Assembly: GCA_020160755.1 (NCBI GenBank) | Contig: JAIUPN010000014.1 | Coordinates: 62,001 to 126,000, forward strand | Origin: Pseudomonadota bacterium | GTDB lineage: Bacteria > Pseudomonadota > Alphaproteobacteria > Sphingomonadales > Sphingomonadaceae | DNA length: 64,000 nt | Direction: 5' to 3' | Shown: positions 40,936-49,000 of the stretch, one piece after another | How the letters are laid out: each line of letters begins with the position of its first letter | Position numbering within the stretch: position 1 is the stretch's first letter | Position numbers and translations under genes: made by a program | The notes under the pieces: generated by a model | What the model was told of the DNA's origin: nothing | The model's database searches: none | Seen by the model: the letters and a program-made list of their open reading frames with translations, nothing else

Positions 40936-42333
40936 ATGGTCAATTCTGCTCAACCCAGCCCGCACGAATCGGCGGGCGACCCGTCGGTGCCGGCGGACAC
41001 GCGCCCGCGTTCGGCGGTCAGCGCGGGGGTCGGTATCGTCGGGCTCGCGGGGCTGGTGAGCTATTTGCTCATCGCGCGTTTCGCGCCCGAGATCGCAGCC
41101 TTCCTCGGGATCGACTGGGGAACCCGCGGACCGATGAGCGGGCCGAACTCGGCGATCGCGAGCGTCCTCGCCTGCGGTATCCCGATGGTTTTATGGTCGG
41201 TGTTCGTTGACAAGGTGCACCGCAATCCGTCGACCGGCATCGACTGGGCGCAGCGACGTCCCTGGCGCGAGACGGTCGATATCGGCCTGACCAAGCTCGC
41301 CGGACTTTGGGCGACATGGGGGCTGATCGCGCTGACCTATGCGACGATGCGCTATTATTGGGAGGGCAATTACGCCTTCTCGATGCAGCTCCTCGAAACG
41401 GTGATTCCGTGGCTGCTGCTCGTTTCGGTGCCCTATATGTTGTGGCTCGACCGCCGCATGGTCGAGCCGCGCGACGGTTGCTACGCCTTCGGCCGCTGGT
41501 TGATCGCGCCCGGCCAGCCCGTCGACGGCCGTGCCATCGGGCACCATCTGCGCGCTTGGGCGGTGAAGGGCTTTTTCACCGCTTTCATGCTCTCGATCGT
41601 CCCCGGCAATTTCTCGGCGCTGGTCACCGTGCCGATGAGCGAGATCCTCGCCAATCCCTACAGGACGGGCATCTGGACGATCAATTTCCTCTACCTGATC
41701 GACGTCCATATCGCGACGGTCGGCTATATCCTGACCCTTAAGCCGCTCGACGCGCATATCCGCACCGCCAACCCCTATGGCATGGCGTGGGTCGCGGCGC
41801 TCATCTGCTATCCGCCCTTCATCCTGATGAGCGGCGGGCCGCTCGATTACCAGATGTACGGCTCCGACTGGGGCTATTGGCTGGCGGGGCATGACGGGTT
41901 GCTGACCGTGTGGGCGATCGCGCTCGTGCTGCTGACCGCGGTCTACAGCTGGGCGACGATGGCATTCGGGATCCGCTTTTCGAACCTGACGCACCGCGGC
42001 ATCATCACCCACGGGCCCTACGCCTTCACGCGCCATCCCGCCTATATTTCAAAGAATATGACCTGGTGGATCGGGTCGCTGCCCTTCCTCGTCACCGCGG
42101 GTGGCTGGGTCGAGGGCGCGCGCAACGTCGTGCTGCTCGGCCTCGTCAGCGGCGTCTATTACTGGCGCGCGAAGACCGAGGAGAAGCATCTCCTCGCCGA
42201 TCCGGCCTATGTCGCTTACTGGAACTGGGCGCAGGCGAATGCACTGGTGCCGCGCCTGTTCGCGAAGTTGACAGGGCGGACGCGTCCGCTCATTCGGCTC
42301 GAACCCGACCCGCGTATCGGGCCGGTCGCCTAA
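40936..42333 (+). CDS. Polytopic membrane protein with C-terminal isoprenylcysteine-methyltransferase-like domain
   Basis: The 465-residue protein has about ten hydrophobic segments. The C-terminal third carries the ICMT/PEMT fold motifs: THGPYAFTRHPAYISKNMTWWI and the double-Glu motif RAKTEEKHLLADPAYVAYW, which bind SAM in the family. The N-terminal two thirds (about 300 residues) are unusual for ICMT proteins, which have only four to five helices. Lipid or isoprenoid methylation is a guess. A GTG at 40927 is an alternative start. Confidence 0.75.
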   Translation: MVNSAQPSPHESAGDPSVPADTRPRSAVSAGVGIVGLAGLVSYLLIARFAPEIAAFLGIDWGTRGPMSGPNSAIASVLACGIPMVLWSVFVDKVHRNPSTGIDWAQRRPWRETVDIGLTKLAGLWATWGLIALTYATMRYYWEGNYAFSMQLLETVIPWLLLVSVPYMLWLDRRMVEPRDGCYAFGRWLIAPGQPVDGRAIGHHLRAWAVKGFFTAFMLSIVPGNFSALVTVPMSEILANPYRTGIWTINFLYLIDVHIATVGYILTLKPLDAHIRTANPYGMAWVAALICYPPFILMSGGPLDYQMYGSDWGYWLAGHDGLLTVWAIALVLLTAVYSWATMAFGIRFSNLTHRGIITHGPYAFTRHPAYISKNMTWWIGSLPFLVTAGGWVEGARNVVLLGLVSGVYYWRAKTEEKHLLADPAYVAYWNWAQANALVPRLFAKLTGRTRPLIRLEPDPRIGPVA

Positions 42334-42650
42334 TCCTTCAGCGGATCGGTGGTGGCGCTCGCGGCTTCGGCGGCGCGGCGCGCCTGCAATTGAGCATAGC
42401 CGTCGGCGATGATGCGCCACGCGTGGTCGCAGCGGCGCTGGTCGGACCGCAGCTTGCTGTCGCATACCGCTTCCAGCCGCTGCAATAGCCATTTGCGCTC
42501 TTCCTCGCGGGTGCGGGGGTAGATACGGACGGCATTGCCATAAGCGCTGGCGCCGAAGTCGGCGGCCGAATTCACGTCGCTGGCGAAAACGGCCGCCGGG
42601 CTGGCCAACAGGCCGACGGCGACAAGGCTGGCGGTCAAACGGGACATCAT
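42330..42650 (-). CDS. Small exported protein of unknown function
   Basis: A 106-residue precursor with a signal peptide (MMSRLTASLVAVGLLASPAA, cleavage after VFA-S). The mature 80 residues are mostly helical and charged, with two cysteines that could form a disulfide (EAVCDSKLRSDQRRCDHAW) and a C-terminal Ala-rich tail. No family recognised. The start is set by GGGAGACG before ATGATG. Converges with the ICMT-like gene (stops overlap by 4 bases). Confidence 0.6.
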   Translation of the reverse strand: MMSRLTASLVAVGLLASPAAVFASDVNSAADFGASAYGNAVRIYPRTREEERKWLLQRLEAVCDSKLRSDQRRCDHAWRIIADGYAQLQARRAAEAASATTDPLKD

Positions 42651-42705
42651 CGTCTCCCACATCGTTGCAGGGCGATGATAACATGGAAATATTCGGATGC
42701 GAAGG

Positions 42706-42740
42706 CCGGTCCGCGCGAAAGGAAAACCCGCGCGGACCGG
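42706..42740 (-). terminator. Hairpin behind the TonB-dependent receptor gene
   Basis: A perfect 12-base-pair stem (CCGGTCCGCGCG at 42706-42717 and CGCGCGGACCGG at 42729-42740) with an 11-base loop lies 9 bases after the receptor stop codon. There is no clear T-run, so it may work as a 3' stabilising hairpin as well as a terminator. Confidence 0.6.
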
Positions 42741-42748
42741 AAGCATTC

Positions 42749-45022
42749 CTAGAATTTGTAACCCGCCTCGATGCCCCAGATGCGGGGCTCGTTGACGAAG
42801 CCGGTCAAATTGTTGAAATCGATCGCACCCACCGCCGACACGTCGTTCGTGATGTTGCGCGCAAAGGCGGCGATGTCATAGCGGTCGGTGCGATACCCGA
42901 CGCGCAACCCGCCCTCGAGCATATGATCGTCGTTGAACTCGGCCGATTCATAGAGGAAGAAATTGACCTTCGAACGGTATGCCCAGTCGGTGAAGACATA
43001 GACTTCGCCGTTGCCGACCGGCACGCCATAACCCGCGGTCCAGTTGATCGACCATTTCGGCGCCTGCGGCAGCTGGTTGCCGTCGATCGAATAGATGCCC
43101 GGCGATCCGGGGCGAACCGGATCGAGCACGGTACAGCCGCCGCCGCACCCGGTGATGAAGGCGTTCGGATCGTCGATCTTTGCGTTGTTGTAGCTGATGC
43201 CCGCGGTCAGGACCATATTGTCGACCGGACGCGCGTCGAGTTCGGCTTCGAAGCCATATCCGTGGACATTGTCGACGTTGATCAGGCGGGCGGTGTTGAT
43301 CGTGCCGCCGACCGCGGTGAGTTGCGCATCCTTGAGGTCGTAGACGAAGCCCGACAGGTTGAAGCGGACGCGCCGGTCGAACTGGGTCTTGATCCCGGCT
43401 TCGTAGGACATGATCGTTTCGCTGTCGGCGGTGCTGATCGCGTCCTGCACCGTCGTGAAGACGAACAGCGCGCGGCCCTGGATGCTCGGCGCGCGATAGC
43501 CTTTGGCGACGCGGGCGTAGAGGTTGACCGCATCCGACGCTTCGTAGGTCGCCGACAGGTCCCACGTCAGATTGTCGTCCTTCACCGCGGCAAAGCCGGT
43601 GCCGATCGCGCCGAAGAAGCCGTTGCGGTCGACCGTCATGCGACGGCGATCCTCATTATAGCGCGCGCCGGCGGTCAGCTTGAGCTGCTCGGTGACGGGA
43701 ATTGTGACCGACCCGAACAGGCCCCATGCGCGCGAATCCTGCCGCTGCATCGCGACGACGCTGGGCGTCGTGTCGGTGGGGTTGTCGTAATTGATCGAAC
43801 CGATGTCGATATTTTCATCGAAGTAGAAGAAGCCCGCCTGATAATCGATCGCGCTGCCGGGGTTCGACGCGATGCGGATTTCCTGCGTGAGCTGGTCGAG
43901 GCTGGGCACCTGATCCTGCGACTGGGCGGGGAAGGGGATGATCCCCGGACCCGAATTCGGCAGGAAGGCGGCGCCGAACCCGCCATCGACGTCGCCGCGG
44001 CTGTCGTAATTGCCGTTCCAGTAAGCGGTGACCGAGGTCAGCGTGATGGGGCCGAAGTCATATTCGAGCGTCGCGGCGGCGTTATAGAGTTCCAGTTTCT
44101 GGAAATTGATCCCGTCGGTGCGCACGACATTGCGGTCGAAATCGACCGGTGCGGCGGGCGTCTGACCGGGGTTCTGCACGCCGGGGTAGAAGATCAGATC
44201 GTTGCTGCCCGGGCGGAAGATATTGGCGCGGAACACACGCGCGGTACCGTCGAAATTGCGATACTGGCCGGTGAAGCGCAGCTTGAGCTGGTCGGTCGGT
44301 TCGAACTGGAGCTGGCCGCGGACCGCGACATCTTCATAACCTTCGAGGTCGTTCTTGTCGGGGGTCGCGAGATTATCGACCCAGTCGCTGCGGCGCTGGT
44401 ACATCGCGGAAAGGCGCGCCGAGACGGTATCCGAGAGGTGGCCGCCCGCGGCGCCTTCGAGATTGAGCGAGTTGAAGCGGCCGTAGCTCGCCTTGACATA
44501 GCCGCCGTCGCGGTCGGGACGAACGCTGTCGAACTTGACGATGCCCGCGGGGGTGTTGCGGCCGAACAGCGTACCCTGCGGCCCGCGCAGAACTTCGACG
44601 CGGTCGAGGTCGAAAATCGGGAAGCCCTTGAGAATCGGGTTTTCGAGCACGACGTCGTCGTAGACGAGGCTGACGGGCTGCGAGGCGTTGAGGTCGAAAT
44701 CGGTGTTGCCGAGCCCGCGGATATAGAAGCGCGGGAAAGTGCGGCCGAACGAGCTTTCGATGTTGAGGCTGGGAACGCGGCCGGCCAGCGCGCGAATGTC
44801 GCCGCCGCCCGAATTGATCGCGTCGAGCTTTGCACCGCTGACGACGTCGACCGAAAGCGGGATGTCCTGGATATTCTGTTCGCGGCGCTGCGCGGTGACG
44901 ATGATTTCGCCGAGGCCGGCGTCGTCGGTTGCGGCGGGCGCGTCCTGTGCGGTGGCGGGGACGGCCCAGCCGGCGGCGGCGAGGGCGGCGCCTATAGCGA
45001 TAGTGGAAGGAAAGTGGCGCAT
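42749..45022 (-). CDS. TonB-dependent outer-membrane receptor
   Basis: A 757-residue precursor: signal peptide (MRHFPSTIAIGAALAAAGWA, cleavage after ATA-Q), TonB box in GLGEIIVTAQRREQNIQDIP, plug domain (about 60-170: LAGRVPSLNIESSFGRTFPR, RVEVLRGPQGTLFGRNTPAG) and a 22-strand-type barrel ending in IWGIEAGYKF with a terminal Phe. This subgroup is abundant in sphingomonads and takes up siderophores, sugars or aromatic compounds; the ligand cannot be told. The start has CAGGAAGCTCGCCC upstream; the frame continues upstream without a signal peptide. Confidence 0.94.
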   Translation of the reverse strand: MRHFPSTIAIGAALAAAGWAVPATAQDAPAATDDAGLGEIIVTAQRREQNIQDIPLSVDVVSGAKLDAINSGGGDIRALAGRVPSLNIESSFGRTFPRFYIRGLGNTDFDLNASQPVSLVYDDVVLENPILKGFPIFDLDRVEVLRGPQGTLFGRNTPAGIVKFDSVRPDRDGGYVKASYGRFNSLNLEGAAGGHLSDTVSARLSAMYQRRSDWVDNLATPDKNDLEGYEDVAVRGQLQFEPTDQLKLRFTGQYRNFDGTARVFRANIFRPGSNDLIFYPGVQNPGQTPAAPVDFDRNVVRTDGINFQKLELYNAAATLEYDFGPITLTSVTAYWNGNYDSRGDVDGGFGAAFLPNSGPGIIPFPAQSQDQVPSLDQLTQEIRIASNPGSAIDYQAGFFYFDENIDIGSINYDNPTDTTPSVVAMQRQDSRAWGLFGSVTIPVTEQLKLTAGARYNEDRRRMTVDRNGFFGAIGTGFAAVKDDNLTWDLSATYEASDAVNLYARVAKGYRAPSIQGRALFVFTTVQDAISTADSETIMSYEAGIKTQFDRRVRFNLSGFVYDLKDAQLTAVGGTINTARLINVDNVHGYGFEAELDARPVDNMVLTAGISYNNAKIDDPNAFITGCGGGCTVLDPVRPGSPGIYSIDGNQLPQAPKWSINWTAGYGVPVGNGEVYVFTDWAYRSKVNFFLYESAEFNDDHMLEGGLRVGYRTDRYDIAAFARNITNDVSAVGAIDFNNLTGFVNEPRIWGIEAGYKF

Positions 45023-45198
45023 GGGCGAGCTTCCTGAAACAGAGTTGACGATGGGAGAGTGGAAAAACCGGAGCCTCTTTGGCTTCGCGGGCGCGCGCAA
45101 TCAATCGCCGAAGCGGGGTGCGCTGACGTTCGTGTCATCAGTGTTGCGCAATTGCTGCACTTTTACGCAGCGCGGCGCACGTCCTGTGCCGGGGCGGG

Positions 45199-46572
45199 TT
45201 AAAAGCTGAGTTCGTCGTAAATCTTCGTCAGATCGCCGCCCCACGGGCCTTCATACCGGTCGAGCAGGTCGTGCGCGGGCGACTTGCCGCTCGCAGCGAT
45301 GCGGCGGAGCGGTTCGAGGAAGCCGACCTCATTGTCGCCCATCGAATTGACCTCGCCGCGCGCCGCGAGCCCCGCGGCGGCGATGTCGAGGACGCGGTGC
45401 GCGAGCTCGCCGACGGTGCCGCCGCCGGGCGCGGGGGCGTCGAGGCCTTCGCTCGGGACGGCATCGCGCAGCACCTGCTGTTCCTCGATGCCCCAGCCCT
45501 TGACGAGATCCCACGCCGCGTCGAGCGCGCCCTGGTCGTAAAGCAGGCCGACCCACAAGGCGGGCAGCGCACAGATGCGGTTCCACGGGCCGCCATCGGC
45601 GCCGCGCATTTCGAGGAAGCTCTTCAGCCGCACTTCGGGGAAGGCGGTCGACAGATGGTCGTTCCAGTCGGAAAGGCGCGGCTTCTCGCCGGGCAATGCG
45701 GGTAGCTCGCCCTTCAGGAAGTCGCGGAAGCTCTGCCCGGCGGCATCGATATATTTGCCGTCGCGGAAGACGAAATACATCGGCACGTCGAGCATATAGT
45801 CGACATAGCGCTCGTAACCGAAGCCATCCTCGAACACGAAGGGCAGCATTCCCGTGCGTGCGGGGTCGGTGTCGGTCCAGATGTGGCTGCGGTACGACAT
45901 ATAGCCGTTGGGCTTGCCCTCGGTGAAGGGCGACGAGGCGAAGAGCGCGGTCGCGAGCGGCTGCAGCGCGAGGCTCACGCGGAACTTCTGCACCATGTCG
46001 GCCTCGGAAGAATAGTCGAGGTTGGTCTGGATCGTGCAGGTGCGCAGCATCATGTCGAGCCCCATCGTGCCGACGCGCGGCATATGGTCGAGCATGATCT
46101 TGTAGCGGCCCTTGGGCATGATCGGGAGTTCGGCGCGCGTCTTGTCGGGCCACATGCCGAGGCCGAGGAAACCCAGTCCGAGTTCGGCGCCGACTTCCTT
46201 CACCTGTTTGAGGTGGCGGCCGGTCTCGGCGCAGGTCTGGTGCAGATTTTCGAGCGGTGCGCCGGACAGTTCCAGTTGACCCGCGGGTTCGAGGCTGACG
46301 GTGCCGTCGCTGCCCGCGAGCGCGATCACCTTGCCGCCCTCGATCACCGGTTCCCAGCCGAAGCGGGTGAGCGCCATCAACAGGTCGTGGATGCCGCCGG
46401 GCTCGTCATAGGAGGGGGCGCGATGATCGGCGGTGCGATACACGAATTTCTCGTGCTCGGTGCCGATGCGCCAGCGGTCCTTGGGCTTTTCGCCTTTGAT
46501 CATGGGGACCGCGAGCTGGTCGCGGCTTTCGACGATGGGATCGTTGCTGTCCGAGGCGGTGCGCGTGCTCAT
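45199..46572 (-). CDS. gshA: Glutamate-cysteine ligase, class 2/plant type
   Basis: First step of glutathione synthesis. The 457-residue protein is of the alphaproteobacterial/plant type: DRWRIGTEHEKFVYRTADHR with the metal-binding Glu-His-Glu, VSLEPAGQLELSGAP, TIQTNLDYSSEADMV and FASSPFTEGKPNGYMSYRS. An ATG three codons earlier (46581) is also possible; neither has a good ribosome site. The glutathione made here would serve the GSTs found elsewhere in the window. Confidence 0.93.
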   Translation of the reverse strand: MSTRTASDSNDPIVESRDQLAVPMIKGEKPKDRWRIGTEHEKFVYRTADHRAPSYDEPGGIHDLLMALTRFGWEPVIEGGKVIALAGSDGTVSLEPAGQLELSGAPLENLHQTCAETGRHLKQVKEVGAELGLGFLGLGMWPDKTRAELPIMPKGRYKIMLDHMPRVGTMGLDMMLRTCTIQTNLDYSSEADMVQKFRVSLALQPLATALFASSPFTEGKPNGYMSYRSHIWTDTDPARTGMLPFVFEDGFGYERYVDYMLDVPMYFVFRDGKYIDAAGQSFRDFLKGELPALPGEKPRLSDWNDHLSTAFPEVRLKSFLEMRGADGGPWNRICALPALWVGLLYDQGALDAAWDLVKGWGIEEQQVLRDAVPSEGLDAPAPGGGTVGELAHRVLDIAAAGLAARGEVNSMGDNEVGFLEPLRRIAASGKSPAHDLLDRYEGPWGGDLTKIYDELSF

Positions 46573-46624
46573 TTTGCGCATTTAGACGGTTCGGTACAGA
46601 ATGCAATCCGCTGTTGCGACGGCC

Positions 46625-49000
46625 CTATTTGACGCGCGCGCGCAGGTTGATCGTGAAGCTCGATCCCGGTGCCATTGCGCCCTTTGGCCGGACGCGGACG
46701 TGGGTGATGTTTGTATCAACCCCGTTGGCGTCGACGGTCGGAACATAGGTCCAGCTGGCGCCGCCATTGTTCGAGAATTCGAGATCGTCCGCGGTGCTGG
46801 AGAGGCTGGTGAAGCCATAGGTCAGCCCGCTGCCGCCCGGCGTAAAGAGCACCGGTCCGGGGCCCGGGCTGTAGGTGCCGACAAACAGGGCGAGGTTCGA
46901 CGGGATCGCGTCGGTGACGATCACACTGTTGCTCGTGGGCGCGGTGCCCGAGGGAGCCGTGATCGTCAGGCTGTAGTCGGCAAAGCCGCCGGGGATCAGT
47001 TTCGGGTTGCTCGTGCCGTTGACGGGGTCGCTGTACGCGAGCGATGTCTTCGCGATGGCGAGCGGCAGCACATAGGCGTTGGTGTAGGTGCAGGTCGTGG
47101 CGGTTGTGCTGCCCCCGATCGTCAGCGTGCGGCCGGTCGCGCCGCTGGCAAGCGGGCTGCCGCCGGTGCATTCGACCGTCGCATTGTAGAGCGCGGCGAC
47201 CGCGCCGCCGCCATAGGTTTCGGCGGGCAATGTAATCACGTCGCCGGCGCGTACGGTAACCAGCGTGCCGCTGGTTGCGGTGGGCGCGGTCGAACTGAAA
47301 CTGGCGTTCGCCGTGCCGCCGCTCGTCGTTGCGCTTGCGGTGTGACCGGTCGTCGCGCCCGACCATAGTTTCGCCAGCCGCAATTGCTGCGCGATCCGGC
47401 TGTTTGTGAAGGTACAGATGATCGCTGTGTCGGCCGCGTTCACGGTCAGCACGCTGCCCGAAAGCGCGTTGGCGTTGCCGGTGCAGGCGAGCGCGGCGGT
47501 GTAGTTGGCGGCGCTGCCCACCGAGAAGGTCTCGGCGAGTGTCGCGGCCTCGGCGGCATAAACGGTGACCGCTGCGTTGGTATCGGTTTCGTTCGCCGAA
47601 TTGGCGACCGAAAGGATGCTGGCGTTGTTGATCAGCCCGCTCGTGGCGACGGTGGCCGCGTCGGCGAGCTTCGCGTTGACCCATGTCTTGCGGACGACGA
47701 GCGTCGCCGACTTGCGGCTGTTCGTCCAGGTACAGGTAAGCGAGCTGCCCGAAGGCATCACCACCGTGCGGCTGAGCCCGCTGCCCGATGTTGCGACGAC
47801 GGCATTGTCGCTGCTCCGCCGGCATTCGATGCTGCTGTTGTAGTTCGCGGCGGCACCCGTCGTATAGGCTTCGGTCAGCGTGAGCGTGCTGCCCGCCGTC
47901 GCGATCGCGGTCGCGTTGGTCGCGGTGCCGCCGACGGTCGAACTCCCCGCGGTCGGCAGCAGCCCGCCCGATATCGACAGGCTGACCGCGTCGCCCGTGA
48001 TACCGTTCGTCCAGTTTTTGGCGAGCACGACGGGCGAATCATTGTCGGTGATCGTGTAAGTGCTGGAGGTGCGCGCCGCGCCGCCGCAGCTCGTAGTGCT
48101 CGAAACGGTGTAGCCGGTGCCGCTGTTCAGTGCGATCTCGATCGTCTCGCTGCCCTCTGTCGCGGTATCGTCGATGATCTGGATGCCGAGCGGAACGGCT
48201 GCGTTCTGATAGGTGCCCGCAGGAATGGTCACCGTGAAGGTCGCGCCGCCGCCGGGGGTCGTATAGTCGGTGCCGCGCGTGGCGGTGCCGCCGGTGATAC
48301 TGACATTCACCGTGCGCGCGGCAAACAATGTTCCGTTGACGGTCAGCGTCGGGAGGTTCGTGGTCGCGATTGATTCGACGCCTGAAGCCGCGGCGGTCGA
48401 CAGCTCGATGAAGGGATTGAGCGTGATCCGGATGTCGTCGAGGAAATTGCCGACGCTGCCGGCATCGGTCGTGATGAACTGGACGCGCTGGATACCCGAC
48501 GCGCCGCTATAGGTCGTCGACCCGGTGTTGACGTTCCAGACATTGTTCACCGTCGACGACTGGCTCGCGAGGCTCTGGATCAGCGTGCCCGAACTGTTCG
48601 CGATCTGGAAACGGGCGGTCTGTGTTGCGGAGCCGCCCGAGCGCGCGCGGTGGGCGAAGGTCCAGCCGATCGTCTCGCCGTTGACCATGCAGATATTCTG
48701 ATAGAGCGCGCCGGGGACGTTGGCGTTCATTTCGGCGAAGACCGAGCCTTCATAGGCGGGTACACCCTGGAAATTCGTATCCCACAGCTCGATTTCGCCC
48801 GACGCCGAATCCCAGCCGGTAACCGAGCCGTTCGAATAGATTTCGTAATTGGCCGCGCCAGCGCCTTGCGGATTGTTCGCTTCGAACGACGGATTGACGA
48901 TCACGCGCTGCGCCGATGCAGGCGGAGCGATCGCCAGCGCTGCGGCAACAACGGCAAGGATGCCGCGTCGCGCGAGGCGGGTCGGGGGACGGCCGGACAT
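46625..49000 (-). CDS. Secreted modular protein with Calx-beta, prealbumin-like repeats and DUF11
   Basis: A 791-residue exported protein. After the signal peptide comes an N-terminal domain like DUF642/galactose-binding folds (VIVNPSFEANNPQ, GWDSASGEIELWDTNF, about 30-195), then a Calx-beta domain (about 205-305, with TATRGTDYTT and DDTATEGSETIEIAL), then three tandem ~100-residue units each starting K-x-W and ending CTWTNSR, CTFTNSR or CTYTNAY, and a DUF11 domain (SDPVNGTSNPKLIPGG, TDAIPSNLALFVG). Such proteins are usually surface adhesins; there is no sorting signal, so anchoring is unclear. Its ATG overlaps the stop of the upstream gene. Confidence 0.75.
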   Translation of the reverse strand: MSGRPPTRLARRGILAVVAAALAIAPPASAQRVIVNPSFEANNPQGAGAANYEIYSNGSVTGWDSASGEIELWDTNFQGVPAYEGSVFAEMNANVPGALYQNICMVNGETIGWTFAHRARSGGSATQTARFQIANSSGTLIQSLASQSSTVNNVWNVNTGSTTYSGASGIQRVQFITTDAGSVGNFLDDIRITLNPFIELSTAAASGVESIATTNLPTLTVNGTLFAARTVNVSITGGTATRGTDYTTPGGGATFTVTIPAGTYQNAAVPLGIQIIDDTATEGSETIEIALNSGTGYTVSSTTSCGGAARTSSTYTITDNDSPVVLAKNWTNGITGDAVSLSISGGLLPTAGSSTVGGTATNATAIATAGSTLTLTEAYTTGAAANYNSSIECRRSSDNAVVATSGSGLSRTVVMPSGSSLTCTWTNSRKSATLVVRKTWVNAKLADAATVATSGLINNASILSVANSANETDTNAAVTVYAAEAATLAETFSVGSAANYTAALACTGNANALSGSVLTVNAADTAIICTFTNSRIAQQLRLAKLWSGATTGHTASATTSGGTANASFSSTAPTATSGTLVTVRAGDVITLPAETYGGGAVAALYNATVECTGGSPLASGATGRTLTIGGSTTATTCTYTNAYVLPLAIAKTSLAYSDPVNGTSNPKLIPGGFADYSLTITAPSGTAPTSNSVIVTDAIPSNLALFVGTYSPGPGPVLFTPGGSGLTYGFTSLSSTADDLEFSNNGGASWTYVPTVDANGVDTNITHVRVRPKGAMAPGSSFTINLRARVK

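Noticed and set aside
42665..45037. 790-codon open frame on the plus strand opposite the TonB-dependent receptor
   Set aside because: It is the antisense shadow of a clear receptor gene; high GC with G/C at third positions keeps the opposite frame open. No domain or ribosome site.
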